Assembly: GCA_015067975.1 (NCBI GenBank)
Contig: SVLK01000012.1
Coordinates: forward strand, 1 to 47,779
Source of the DNA: Oscillospiraceae bacterium
Lineage (GTDB): Bacteria; Bacillota; Clostridia; Oscillospirales; Oscillospiraceae
Direction: 5' to 3'
Length of the DNA: 47,779 nt
A program made the translations under genes and the position numbers. Below, piece after piece: positions 32,363 to 40,968 of the stretch. The first letter of the stretch is position 1; every line of letters starts with the position of its first letter. The notes beneath the pieces were generated by a model. It saw only the letters and a program-made list of their open reading frames with translations, ran no database searches and was not told the origin of the DNA.

Positions 32363-33220
32363 TTACAGACCGCCCAAGGTGTTGGCATTAAATCCTTCGC
32401 CCAGAATATCATGGGCATCGCAAACAATGATGAACGCGGCCGGATCCACTTCACGCACCAACCGCTTTACTGCCACAATCTGGCCGCGGCCGAACGCGCA
32501 CAGAATCACCTGCTTTTCTTTGCCGCTGTAAGCGCCTTTTCCCTCAATCAAGGTGACCCCACGTTCCATTTCCAGCAACTTTTCGGTAATAGACTCATAG
32601 TGGTCGGAAATGATATACGCCACTTTGGCGGCGTTGGGGCCGTAAACCACTTTATCCATCACCAGCGTGGAGACATACAGCGCCACCAGACCGTAGAGGG
32701 CACGGGTCATGTCGTGGAAGATGGCGGCATATACCGCCGTTACCACCAGATCCACCGCCAGCACCAGCGTACCGATGGATGCACCTTCAAACTTCAGCTT
32801 CAGCAGCCGCGCAGCCATTTCGGTACCGCCGGTATTGGCATCCTGCCGCATCATAGCACCGGCTGCCACGCCCACCACTACACCGCCGTACAGCGCCGCC
32901 AGAATGGGATCCATAGGCTGGAAATCATGCAGCGCCGCAAAGAGGTCAATGAACACGGATGTAAGCGTCATGGCATACAGCGCCGAGAGCAGCATCTCCC
33001 GGCCGATCTTTTTCCAGCCGATGATAAACAGCGGTACGTTCATCAGCAGCGACACCGTGCCCACCGGGGCCCACGGCAGGAAAAAGTTGATGATCTGCGC
33101 CACACCGGTAAAACCGCCCACGCTAATGTGGTTAGCATCAAAACACCAGTCAAAGCCCAACGCATATACAGCGCAGGACACCGTAATGATCAGGTAACGA
33201 GTCAAGGTTTTGCGTTTCAC
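32363..33220 (-). CDS. YitT-family membrane protein (second copy)
   Basis: A 285-residue paralogue of the protein at 29818-30699. It has about five membrane segments (1-195) and a C-terminal DUF2179-type domain (about 205-275, VTLIEGKGAYSGKEKQVILC). The start is a GTG at 33220 with GGAGGAG about 10 bases upstream. It follows the topoisomerase A-subunit gene by 24 bases in the same direction. Function unknown, as for the family. Confidence 0.9.
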   Translation of the reverse strand: MKRKTLTRYLIITVSCAVYALGFDWCFDANHISVGGFTGVAQIINFFLPWAPVGTVSLLMNVPLFIIGWKKIGREMLLSALYAMTLTSVFIDLFAALHDFQPMDPILAALYGGVVVGVAAGAMMRQDANTGGTEMAARLLKLKFEGASIGTLVLAVDLVVTAVYAAIFHDMTRALYGLVALYVSTLVMDKVVYGPNAAKVAYIISDHYESITEKLLEMERGVTLIEGKGAYSGKEKQVILCAFGRGQIVAVKRLVREVDPAAFIIVCDAHDILGEGFNANTLGGL

Positions 33221-33244
33221 GAATCAAATCTCCTCCAGAGGTCA

Positions 33245-35485
33245 TTACAGCAGTTCCATCTGCTTTTCGTCGCTATCCTCCGCTTTCAGCAGCGCACCGG
33301 CTGCCGGCACAGAGCGCACGCGATAGCGGCTGTGGTTCACGATTCCCGTTTCTGCCACGCCGGCCACACGTTCCAGCTTGTACTTGGTTTTCAGCGTCAT
33401 TACCGCCACACCCTGTGTGGCACGGGTCGCTTTGGGCGCAAGCAGCGCCGTGTGCAGAATCAGCGCACGGGGCTCGGTGGAATAGAGCACCAACTCCTCG
33501 TCCTGCGGCAGTACACGCAGCGCCACCAGCGGACTCTTGTCGCTGTAAGCACCGGTGAGCTTGCGGCGGTTGGAAGTGGTGGCATAGGCCTTCAGCTCCA
33601 CACGGGCCGCCTTGCCGTTTTCGAAGAAGAACAGCAGGTGGGCACTGTAATCCCCGGGCAGCACCATGGCCACCACATTTTCACCGCTGTCCATACCCAG
33701 CTTAGCCGGCAGGTAATCGCCCAGCAGCGAAGCCTTGGAGTCGGCAAACTCGCTGGCACGGGTCTTATAGACCTGACACTGATCGGTAAAGAACATCAGC
33801 TCCGTGTTGGAATTTGCCTCCACCGTCATGCGCAGGCTGTCGCCCTCTTTAAACTTCTGTTCACCGGACATGCGCAGCGATTGCGGTGTGATCTTCTTGA
33901 AATACCCCTCGCGGGAGAGGAACAGGTGTACAGGATAGCTTTCCTCTTCCTCCACCTCATCTATCTCATCCAGTTCGTGGTCGTAGACGATTTCCGTCTT
34001 GCGGGGCTGGGCATATTTCTTGCGTACCGCCGTCAGCTCATCGATGATGATCTTGCGGATGCGGCTGGCTTTGGCCAACGTATCTTCCAGATCGGCGATC
34101 TCATCGGCCAGGGCCTCGGTCTCCGCCACGCGTTTGAGGATATACTCCTTATTGATGTTGCGCAGCTTGATTTCCGCCACGAACTCCGCCTGTACCTGAT
34201 CGATGCCAAAACCAATCATAAGATTGGGGATAACTTCTACTTCCTCTTCCGTTTCACGGATAATGCGGATGGCCTTGTCGATATCCAGTAAAATGCGTTT
34301 GAGACCCATGAGCAGATGAAGCTTGTCCTTCTTTTTCTGCAAAACGAAGTACACACGGCGGCGAACCGACTCAGTGCGCCATGCCGTCCACTCCTCCAGC
34401 ACTTCCCCCACACCCATAACGCGGGGCATACCTGCGATGAGGATATTGAAATTGCAGCTGACCGTATCCTGCAGAGGGGTCATTCTGAAGAGTTTCTGCA
34501 TCAGCTTCTCGGGATCTACGCCGCGCTTGAGGTCGATAGCCAGTTTCAGACCGCTCAGATCGGTTTCGTCGCGCATATCGTTGATCTCTTTGATCTTCCC
34601 GGCTTTCACCAGCTCGGCCACCTTATCAAGAATCGCCTCGATGGAGGTGGAGTAGGGAATCTCATAGATCTCGATGAGATTTTCCTTTTTATCGTAGCGC
34701 CAACGGCTGCGCAGCTTCACACCGCCGCGACCGGTAGCATAGATCTTGCGCAGCTCCTCCATATCACACAGCAACTCACCGCCGGTAGGGAAGTCCGGTG
34801 CCAGCAACGTTGTTGCGATATCATGGTTAGGATTTTTCAGATAGGCGATGGTGGTGTCGCACACCTCACCCAGATTGAAGCCGCAGATCTGGCTGGCCAT
34901 ACCTACGGCAATGCCCTGATTGGCGCTCACCAACACATTGGGGTAGGTGGTCGGCAGCAGCGCCGGCTCCTTCATGGTGTTGTCGTAGTTGTCCACAAAG
35001 TCCACCGCATCGCAGTCCAGATCGCGGAAGAGTTCCGCGCAGATGGGGGAGAGTTTTGCCTCGGTATAGCGGCTGGCGGCATAGGCCATATCACGGGAAT
35101 ATACCTTGCCGAAGTTACCCTTACTGTCCACAAAGGGATGCAGCAGAGATTCGTTGCCCTTGGCAAGACGCACCATCGTTTCATAGATCGCAGCATCACC
35201 GTGAGGATTGAGGCGCATGGTCTGTCCCACGATATTGGCACTCTTGGTGCGGCTGCCGGTCAACAGCCCCATCTTATACATGGTGTAGAGCAGTTTGCGA
35301 TGGGATGGCTTAAAACCATCAATCTCCGGAATAGCGCGGGAGACGATAACACTCATGGCGTAGGGCATATAGTTACTGTCCAGCGTTTCGGTGATAGGCT
35401 GATCCAGCACCACACCGCGTAACCCCATCACGTTAGGGTTATCAATGCGCCGCACCGGCTGTTCGGTTGTTTTTTTCTTTGCCAA
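33245..35485 (-). CDS. parC: type IIA DNA topoisomerase subunit A (ParC/GyrA-like)
   Basis: A 746-residue DNA-cleaving subunit. The catalytic tyrosine is Tyr140 in AASRYTE, and the preceding PHGDAAIYETMVRLA (about 94-108) is the quinolone-region helix. A coiled-coil gate (about 340-470) and a C-terminal region of beta-pinwheel repeats follow. The start is placed at a TTG (35485) nine bases after GGAGG; the in-frame GTG at 35491 is only three bases from it, so is less likely. The gene follows the ATPase subunit by 14 bases, so the pair forms one enzyme. The parC name is by position and pairing; a decatenase role is likely but not shown. Confidence 0.9.
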   Translation of the reverse strand: MAKKKTTEQPVRRIDNPNVMGLRGVVLDQPITETLDSNYMPYAMSVIVSRAIPEIDGFKPSHRKLLYTMYKMGLLTGSRTKSANIVGQTMRLNPHGDAAIYETMVRLAKGNESLLHPFVDSKGNFGKVYSRDMAYAASRYTEAKLSPICAELFRDLDCDAVDFVDNYDNTMKEPALLPTTYPNVLVSANQGIAVGMASQICGFNLGEVCDTTIAYLKNPNHDIATTLLAPDFPTGGELLCDMEELRKIYATGRGGVKLRSRWRYDKKENLIEIYEIPYSTSIEAILDKVAELVKAGKIKEINDMRDETDLSGLKLAIDLKRGVDPEKLMQKLFRMTPLQDTVSCNFNILIAGMPRVMGVGEVLEEWTAWRTESVRRRVYFVLQKKKDKLHLLMGLKRILLDIDKAIRIIRETEEEVEVIPNLMIGFGIDQVQAEFVAEIKLRNINKEYILKRVAETEALADEIADLEDTLAKASRIRKIIIDELTAVRKKYAQPRKTEIVYDHELDEIDEVEEEESYPVHLFLSREGYFKKITPQSLRMSGEQKFKEGDSLRMTVEANSNTELMFFTDQCQVYKTRASEFADSKASLLGDYLPAKLGMDSGENVVAMVLPGDYSAHLLFFFENGKAARVELKAYATTSNRRKLTGAYSDKSPLVALRVLPQDEELVLYSTEPRALILHTALLAPKATRATQGVAVMTLKTKYKLERVAGVAETGIVNHSRYRVRSVPAAGALLKAEDSDEKQMELL

Positions 35486-35499
35486 TGCCACACACCTCC

Positions 35500-37488
35500 T
35501 CAGCTGACATCGATCATGTCCATATACTTATAACCATTCTCGGCAATATAGTCCTTTCGACCCTGCAGATTGTCACCCAGCAGCAAATCAAACACTTCTG
35601 CCGTGCGCTGCGCATCTTCCGGCATTACCTTCACCAGCCGACGCGTTTCGGGATTCATTGTGGTCATCCACATCATCTCGGGATCGTTTTCACCAAGGCC
35701 TTTGGAGCGCTGCACCGTGACCTTTTTGCCCTCCAGCTCACGCAGAACATCCGCCTTTTCCTTTTCGGAGTAGGCAAACCACGTTTTGTCTTTGCAGGTA
35801 ATCTCAAATAAGGGCGTTTCAGCAATGTAAACGTAGCCCTCGCGGATCAGCGTGGGGCAAAGTCGGTAGAGCATGGTGAGAATCAGCGTGCGGATCTGGA
35901 AACCGTCCACATCGCCATCGGTGCAGATAATCACTTTGTTCCAGCGCAGATTGCTCAGGTCAAACTGGTTCAGGTCTTTCACCATCTTGCCGCTGACTTC
36001 CACGCCGCAACCCAGCACCTTCATCAGGTCGGTGATGATCTCGCTTTTAAAAATGCGGGGATAGTCTGCCTTCAGGCAGTTGAGGATTTTGCCGCGCACC
36101 GGCATCAGGCCTTGAAACTCTGCATCACGGGATTGTTTGCACGCCCCCAGCGCCGAGTCGCCCTCCACGATATAGATCTCGCGCCGTTCACTGTCCTTGG
36201 TGCGGCAATCGACAAACTTTTGCACGCGGTTGGCAATGTCGATCTTCTCGGTCAGTTTTTTCTTCTGGTTAATGCGAGTGCGCTCCGCCGTTTCGCGGCT
36301 ACGCTTGTTGATCAGTACCTGCGCCGCGATTTTATCCGCGTCGTCGCGGTTTTCAATAAAATAAATCTCCAGACGACTACGCAAAAATTCCGTCATAGTC
36401 TCCTGAATAAATTTATTCGTGATGGCTTTCTTGGTTTGGTTTTCGTAGCTGGTCTGGGTAGAAAAGTTGTTGCTCACCAGCACCAAACAGTCTGCCACAT
36501 CGGGATAGGTGATTTTTGCCTCTCCTTTGAGGTACTTGTTGTTTTCGCGCAGATATTTATCAATAGCACCCACAAATGCAAGTCGGGTCGCCTTGTCGGG
36601 ACTGCCGCCGTACTCCAAAAAGCTGGAGTTGTGGTAATGCTCCGTCACATGGACTCGGTTGGAGAAGCAGCAGGCCACATTCAGTTTCACCTTGTATTCC
36701 GGCTTGTCCTCGCGGTCACGGCCACGGCGCTCGGCGTCCCAGCAGATGGGCAGCGTCAGCGAATCCTGTCCGGCCAGTTCCACCAGATAGTCAGAAATAC
36801 CGTTTTCGTAGAGAAAATCCTCCGTTTCAAACTTGCCGTTTTCCAGCTGGTTGCGGAACCGGAACGTCACACCGGCATTAACCACCGCCTGCCGTTTCAT
36901 CACATCACGGTAATAGTCGGCATCAATGGCAATATCGGTAAACACGTCCAGATCCGGAAGCCAGTGCGTGCAGGTTCCGGTCTTGCGTTTATTGGATCCA
37001 AGCTCGGTCGCTTCCAGTTTCCCCACGATTTCGCCGCGCTCAAAATGCAGTTTATACTCCTTGCCCTCGCGCCACACCGTCACATCCATGTAGCGGGAGG
37101 CATACTGCGTAGCGCAGGCGCCCAGACCGTTTAAGCCAAGTGAATATTCATAGTTCTCGCCGGAATCGTTGTTATATTTGCCGCCGGCATACAACTCACA
37201 ATACACCAGCTCCCAGTTATAGCGCCCCTCTTTTTCATTCCAGTCCACGGGGCAACCGCGGCCCACATCCTCCACCTGCACACTGTGATCGTTGAAGCGT
37301 GTCACAGTAATCAGCTTGCCGTGGCCTTCACGGGCCTCGTCAATCGAATTGGACAAAATCTCAAACACGGCGTGCTGACAGCCGTCCAATCCGTCAGAAC
37401 CAAAAATAACGCCCGGACGTTTGCGAACGCGGTCTGCACCCTTGAGCGATGAAATACTCTCGTTGTCATAGGTCTTTTTCTTCGCCAT
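35500..37488 (-). CDS. parE: type IIA DNA topoisomerase subunit B (ParE/GyrB-like)
   Basis: A 662-residue ATPase subunit. The GHKL ATP site shows EILSNSIDEA, DVGRGCPV and GLNGLGA. The TOPRIM metal site has EGDSA (about 441-445) and TDGDVDG (about 522-528). RKRPGVIFGS is the usual N-terminal motif. It has typical ParE/GyrB length and sits first in the pair. GGAGGG precedes the ATG. It is a diverged branch (EGDSALGACKQ instead of the usual EGDSAGGSAKQ), which argues for a topoisomerase IV-like enzyme beside the main gyrase encoded elsewhere. Confidence 0.9.
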   Translation of the reverse strand: MAKKKTYDNESISSLKGADRVRKRPGVIFGSDGLDGCQHAVFEILSNSIDEAREGHGKLITVTRFNDHSVQVEDVGRGCPVDWNEKEGRYNWELVYCELYAGGKYNNDSGENYEYSLGLNGLGACATQYASRYMDVTVWREGKEYKLHFERGEIVGKLEATELGSNKRKTGTCTHWLPDLDVFTDIAIDADYYRDVMKRQAVVNAGVTFRFRNQLENGKFETEDFLYENGISDYLVELAGQDSLTLPICWDAERRGRDREDKPEYKVKLNVACCFSNRVHVTEHYHNSSFLEYGGSPDKATRLAFVGAIDKYLRENNKYLKGEAKITYPDVADCLVLVSNNFSTQTSYENQTKKAITNKFIQETMTEFLRSRLEIYFIENRDDADKIAAQVLINKRSRETAERTRINQKKKLTEKIDIANRVQKFVDCRTKDSERREIYIVEGDSALGACKQSRDAEFQGLMPVRGKILNCLKADYPRIFKSEIITDLMKVLGCGVEVSGKMVKDLNQFDLSNLRWNKVIICTDGDVDGFQIRTLILTMLYRLCPTLIREGYVYIAETPLFEITCKDKTWFAYSEKEKADVLRELEGKKVTVQRSKGLGENDPEMMWMTTMNPETRRLVKVMPEDAQRTAEVFDLLLGDNLQGRKDYIAENGYKYMDMIDVS

Positions 37489-37536
37489 ATTACCCTCCAG
37501 CCGGTGATTTCCGGCAAATCAATCCATAACTATTAT

Positions 37537-37565
37537 ATTTTATCTCATTTTTACCATTCTGGCAA
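37537..37565 (-). promoter_or_regulatory. promoter of parE-parC
   Basis: Minus strand: TTGCCA (37560-37565), 17-bp spacer, TAAAAT (37537-37542); a TATAAT overlaps at 37532-37537. Confidence 0.5.
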
Positions 37566-37774
37566 GTGTTGCCATAACCCCTTGTTTCTCTGTCCCGGTA
37601 TAAGAACGAAATACGGCAGAAACCACATCGGTTACCCATAATCAATAAACATTCGGCAACCTTCGTTTTTCCTTGTTGTCACAAGGTTTTGCACATTTTC
37701 CACACAGTTTTCCACACCGTTATGTTAACGTGTTTTTCCGTAAAATGATTCCTTTTTCGCGGTGCTTATTACAA

Positions 37775-37816
37775 CAAAAAAGGACGCTTTACCCAAGGGT
37801 AAAGCGTCCTTTTTTT
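37775..37816 (-). terminator. terminator after the MATE gene
   Basis: A perfect 19-bp stem (AAAAAAGGACGCTTTACCC and its complement), with T-runs on both strands. Confidence 0.9.
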
Positions 37817-37824
37817 GTTTCCTT

Positions 37825-39201
37825 TTACATCATCTGTAAGCCAGCTTTTCGCTCACAGTCCCGAAAGATTTTCCGCACGGCCAGCACTGCCACCACCGCC
37901 AGAACAAACTCAGCACACAGCTGCGCATAGGCAAGTCCGTACAGGGGGAATAATTTCCCAAGGATGAAGAGGGCCGGGATCTCCAGCACCACTTTGCGCA
38001 GCACCGCAAACACCAGTGACCGCCCGCCCATGCCGCAGGACTGAAACACACCCACCGCCAGAAAATCCATGCACAAAAAGGGTTGCGCCAGAATCTGTCC
38101 GCACAGGAACACCGCACCCAGCGCCACAATCTGCGCATCTTTCATAAACCAGCCGACGATAGTAGCAGGGAAGAGGCAGCAAACCGTTGTTACAGTGATC
38201 TGGAACGCCAGCGCCACTTTCGTTGTGTAGGTAAACGCATGTTTCATGCGCTGATGGTTTCCGCTGGCGTAGTTGTAGCCGATCAGCGGCATGGTCGCTT
38301 GTCCGATACCCATGGACACATACATAGGCACCATCGCGATTTTGTGGGCAATGCCCATGGCTGCCACAGCCGTTGCCTCATAGCTGGCTGTAAAGTTATT
38401 CAGAACCGTCATGCCCACCACATTCAGCAGGTTTTGAATAGAGGCCGGCACACCCACACCGCATACACCACGGACAATGTCGCGGCGGAAAGAGAACATT
38501 TTCGGGCTGATGCACACCATAGTTCGGCCGCGCCGCACGATTACCAGCACCAAAAAGTAGGTGCACGCCACACAGTTGGAGACAAATGTAGCACAGCCGG
38601 CACCGGCAGCGCCCATGTTCAGTCCCCACGGCAGAATAAAAATCGGGTCAAGAATGATATTCAGCACGCAGCCGCTCATGGTGCCAATGGACGCATGCAG
38701 CGCCGCACCTTCTGCACGGAACAGATAAGCCATCACCACATTGAGAATTGCCGGTGCCGCACCCAGCCGTACCGTCCAGTGCATATACTCGGCAGTGGCT
38801 GCCATCGTGGTAGCATCTGCGCCCAACAGTTGCAGCAACGGTGTAAAGAACACCGTCACCAACAGAGAAAACAGCAAGCCGCAGCAAAGGGCACAGTAGA
38901 ACCCAAACGCCGACGAACGGCGCACCGTGTCCATGTCTTTTCGTCCCATCGCACGGCTCATCATGCTGGACGAACCCACACCGAACAGGTTGTTCACCGC
39001 GTTGAAGGCCAGCATCACCGGCGCAGCCAGCGTCACGGCCGAGTTTTGCACAGCATCACCCAGCATGCTGACAAAAAAGGTGTCCGCCAGATTGTAAAGC
39101 ACCGTCACCAGTGAGCTGAGCACACCGGGAATCGCCAGCGTCATCACCGCTTTGGGAACAGGTGCTCGCTCAAAAAGATAAGTTTTGTCGTTCTTTTGCA
39201 T
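37825..39201 (-). CDS. MATE-family multidrug/sodium efflux transporter
   Basis: A 458-residue transporter with 12 predicted membrane segments in two six-helix halves (about 15-215 and 235-445). The start of the first half, LAIPGVLSSLVTVLYNLADTF, and the matching GVPASIQNLLNVVG in the second half are typical MATE features. Substrate unknown (drugs, metabolites or flavins by antiport of Na+ or H+). AGGA precedes the ATG. It has its own promoter and terminator, and faces away from the AraC regulator. Confidence 0.92.
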   Translation of the reverse strand: MQKNDKTYLFERAPVPKAVMTLAIPGVLSSLVTVLYNLADTFFVSMLGDAVQNSAVTLAAPVMLAFNAVNNLFGVGSSSMMSRAMGRKDMDTVRRSSAFGFYCALCCGLLFSLLVTVFFTPLLQLLGADATTMAATAEYMHWTVRLGAAPAILNVVMAYLFRAEGAALHASIGTMSGCVLNIILDPIFILPWGLNMGAAGAGCATFVSNCVACTYFLVLVIVRRGRTMVCISPKMFSFRRDIVRGVCGVGVPASIQNLLNVVGMTVLNNFTASYEATAVAAMGIAHKIAMVPMYVSMGIGQATMPLIGYNYASGNHQRMKHAFTYTTKVALAFQITVTTVCCLFPATIVGWFMKDAQIVALGAVFLCGQILAQPFLCMDFLAVGVFQSCGMGGRSLVFAVLRKVVLEIPALFILGKLFPLYGLAYAQLCAEFVLAVVAVLAVRKIFRDCERKAGLQMM

Positions 39202-39235
39202 GGAAAAAGTCCTTTACCTATTATAAATATAATGT

Positions 39236-39264
39236 AGTATAGCGCAATATGCAGCGATTGTCAA
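39236..39264 (-). promoter_or_regulatory. promoter of the MATE gene
   Basis: Minus strand: perfect TTGACA (39259-39264), 17-bp spacer, TATACT (39236-39241). Confidence 0.8.
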
Positions 39265-39273
39265 AACAGCGCC

Positions 39274-39302
39274 TTGACATTTTCTTTGCTTTATCGTACT
39301 AC
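39274..39302 (+). promoter_or_regulatory. plus-strand promoter before the leader ORF
   Basis: Perfect TTGACA (39274-39279), 17-bp spacer, TACTAC (39297-39302). Confidence 0.6.
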
Positions 39303-39460
39303 TTTTTAAGTAAATACGCGCAAGGTTGACTGACCTTTTTGCATTACAGAGATGTTTTTTGTGAAGTCCAAGAGTTTTTCCTGTCCTCTTACAACAACTC
39401 TGTGCAAAAAGAGAACAGCAGCCTTTTCTTTTTGCACCTTTTGCAAGGAGGTATTTACCT

Positions 39461-39508
39461 ATGAAAGAAAAAATGAAATATCCCGCCGCTTTTGAAAGAT
39501 CCTATTGA
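39461..39508 (+). CDS. 15-residue leader peptide candidate
   Basis: ATG-initiated ORF encoding MKEKMKYPAAFERSY, with an ideal AAGGAGGT eight bases upstream. It lies behind a promoter and a hairpin and is followed within 10 bases by a GC-rich hairpin (GCCCCGC/GCGGGGC). It could be a regulatory leader peptide, a small secreted signal, or the stump of a deleted gene. Only the strong ribosome binding site supports translation. Confidence 0.4.
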   Translation: MKEKMKYPAAFERSY

Positions 39509-39566
39509 GAAGCCTGCCCCGCTGTTTGCGGCGGGGCGGTTCCTACCGTTTCCTTTTGATGCGCCC

Positions 39567-39595
39567 TTGTCTTTTTTTCACTTATATTGTATAAT
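39567..39595 (+). promoter_or_regulatory. promoter of the AraC-family regulator
   Basis: TTGTCT (39567-39572), 17-bp spacer, TATAAT (39590-39595), with a leader of about 85 nt. Confidence 0.6.
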
Positions 39596-39687
39596 AATAT
39601 TCTATACACTTTTTTCAATTCACCTATCATCCAACGATCAGGTTCACACACGCAAATGCGCAGAGCGCTTTTGATTGGGGGTATCCA

Positions 39688-40890
39688 ATGGACAACCATA
39701 TCTATCCCGGCAGAAATTATCAGGCGGATAACTTTGTTCGCTTTCTTCTTGACGGAAAAAGAGAAATCACCGACGAAGAAATTGAAGGGCGCAAAAAGGC
39801 ACTGGGGCTTCCCAGTTTGGTCGGTCCGTTTGTTGTAGCCATCATTGCCCCCATGTATGTTGGCGTGTCAGCGCAGGATAAGGATGCACAGCTGTCTGCC
39901 TACGAGCAGTTTGTGGATGCTTTTTTGGACACGCTCCCCCCGGCGCATTTCACGCTGCTCAACAGTTACAACAATGTTGCAGTACTTCTGGCGCTGAACG
40001 GGGACTCCATTACGGCAGAAACGCTGAATACCTATTTTATCGATTTGCACGAACGACTGATTGAGCAGTTTGGCTTTGATGTGTTTATTGGTATCGGGAG
40101 CGTCGCCGACAATTACAAAGGCATTGCTGTATCGGCAGCCGACGCACAGGAAATGCTGGGCTTTAAGTATCAGTATGCAGACAGCGGGGTCGTCAATATT
40201 GCCACGTTGGTGCATTTTCGCTACAACGTCAGCCGCAGCAGCACCATCGAATTCGAGCGTGTCATCGGCTGTTTTCTGGACGGTAATCTGGGCAAGATGG
40301 AGGAGCGACTGCACGAGTTGGTGGAATCCGTCCGGCATCGTCCCAACGTATCCAATACCAGTATTCGCCGCAGCCTGGTTGAAGTGACCGTTCATCTGCT
40401 GCATGCCGCCTCCAGTTCCGGGGTGGATGTCGATTCCGTGTTGGGAACTACCGATCCGTATCGCTGGATCATGCAGCAGAACGACACTCCCGTTATCACC
40501 GAATGGATCATGAGCACCAGTACCAAAATGCTGGAGCTCATTCGCAGCAAGCAGGAGTCAGACGAGAAAGATGTCATCCGGCAGGCGCGGCAATATATTG
40601 AGGAAAACCTCCAAAGGGAAGAGCTGAACCTGCAGCAGATCAGCGATGCCGTCGGGTTGTCTCCCACCTATTGCAGCCAGCTGTTCAAAAAAGAGGTGGG
40701 CATGGGTATCGCCGCCTATATTACCCGGAACCGCATTCTGCAGGCACAGACGTTACTGCGCAGCACCGAGCTGACCGCAGCAGAGATTTCCAAGCAGGTC
40801 GGTTTTATGTCACCCGGTTATTTTGGGCAGGTTTTTCGAAAAATTACCGGCACAACACCGCAGGAATATCGTCGCGTCGCAAAAAATTAG
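39688..40890 (+). CDS. AraC-family regulator (YesN-like, without receiver domain)
   Basis: A 400-residue transcription regulator. The C-terminal 100 residues (about 297-398) hold both AraC helix-turn-helix motifs: LNLQQISDAVGLSPTYCSQL and AAEISKQVGFMSPGYFGQVF, then TPQEYRR. The N-terminal part resembles the linker/sensor of YesN-type regulators (GIGSVADNYKGIAVSAADAQ) but there is no phospho-receiver domain. GGGGGT precedes the ATG. It lies 78 bases upstream of the synthase-transporter operon in the same direction and is the likely local regulator. The inducer is unknown. Confidence 0.88.
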   Translation: MDNHIYPGRNYQADNFVRFLLDGKREITDEEIEGRKKALGLPSLVGPFVVAIIAPMYVGVSAQDKDAQLSAYEQFVDAFLDTLPPAHFTLLNSYNNVAVLLALNGDSITAETLNTYFIDLHERLIEQFGFDVFIGIGSVADNYKGIAVSAADAQEMLGFKYQYADSGVVNIATLVHFRYNVSRSSTIEFERVIGCFLDGNLGKMEERLHELVESVRHRPNVSNTSIRRSLVEVTVHLLHAASSSGVDVDSVLGTTDPYRWIMQQNDTPVITEWIMSTSTKMLELIRSKQESDEKDVIRQARQYIEENLQREELNLQQISDAVGLSPTYCSQLFKKEVGMGIAAYITRNRILQAQTLLRSTELTAAEISKQVGFMSPGYFGQVFRKITGTTPQEYRRVAKN

Positions 40891-40911
40891 TATTATCGCA
40901 ATTTTTTAATA

Positions 40912-40941
40912 TTGTATATATCCAAGAGACGATGATAGAAT
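40912..40941 (+). promoter_or_regulatory. candidate promoter of the synthase-importer operon
   Basis: TTGTAT (40912-40917), 18-bp spacer, TAGAAT (40936-40941). A weak match to consensus, as expected for an activator-dependent promoter. Confidence 0.45.
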
Positions 40942-40955
40942 GAGTCGGTCTCTTG
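40923..40955. promoter_or_regulatory. inverted repeat spanning the operon promoter
   Basis: CAAGAGAC (40923-40930) and GTCTCTTG (40948-40955) are perfect reverse complements, 25 bp apart in phase, bracketing the -10. A candidate operator for a regulator. Confidence 0.5.
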
Positions 40956-40968
40956 AGGAGGTGCTTTT

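Larger units (their letters stand above)
37489..37824. other. 336-bp intergenic region
   Basis: No gene is seen. It holds the parE promoter (37537-37565), two direct repeats TTTTCCACA (37696-37704 and 37708-37716), each one base from the DnaA box TTATCCACA, and the terminator of the MATE gene (37775-37816). Confidence 0.6.
39202..39687. other. 486-bp intergenic region with divergent promoters and a leader ORF
   Basis: It holds the MATE promoter (39236-39264), a plus-strand promoter (39274-39302), a hairpin built of TGCAAAAAGA/TCTTTTTGCA (about 39412-39436), a 15-codon ORF (39461-39508), a GC hairpin (about 39517-39538) and the regulator's promoter (39567-39595). Confidence 0.6.
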
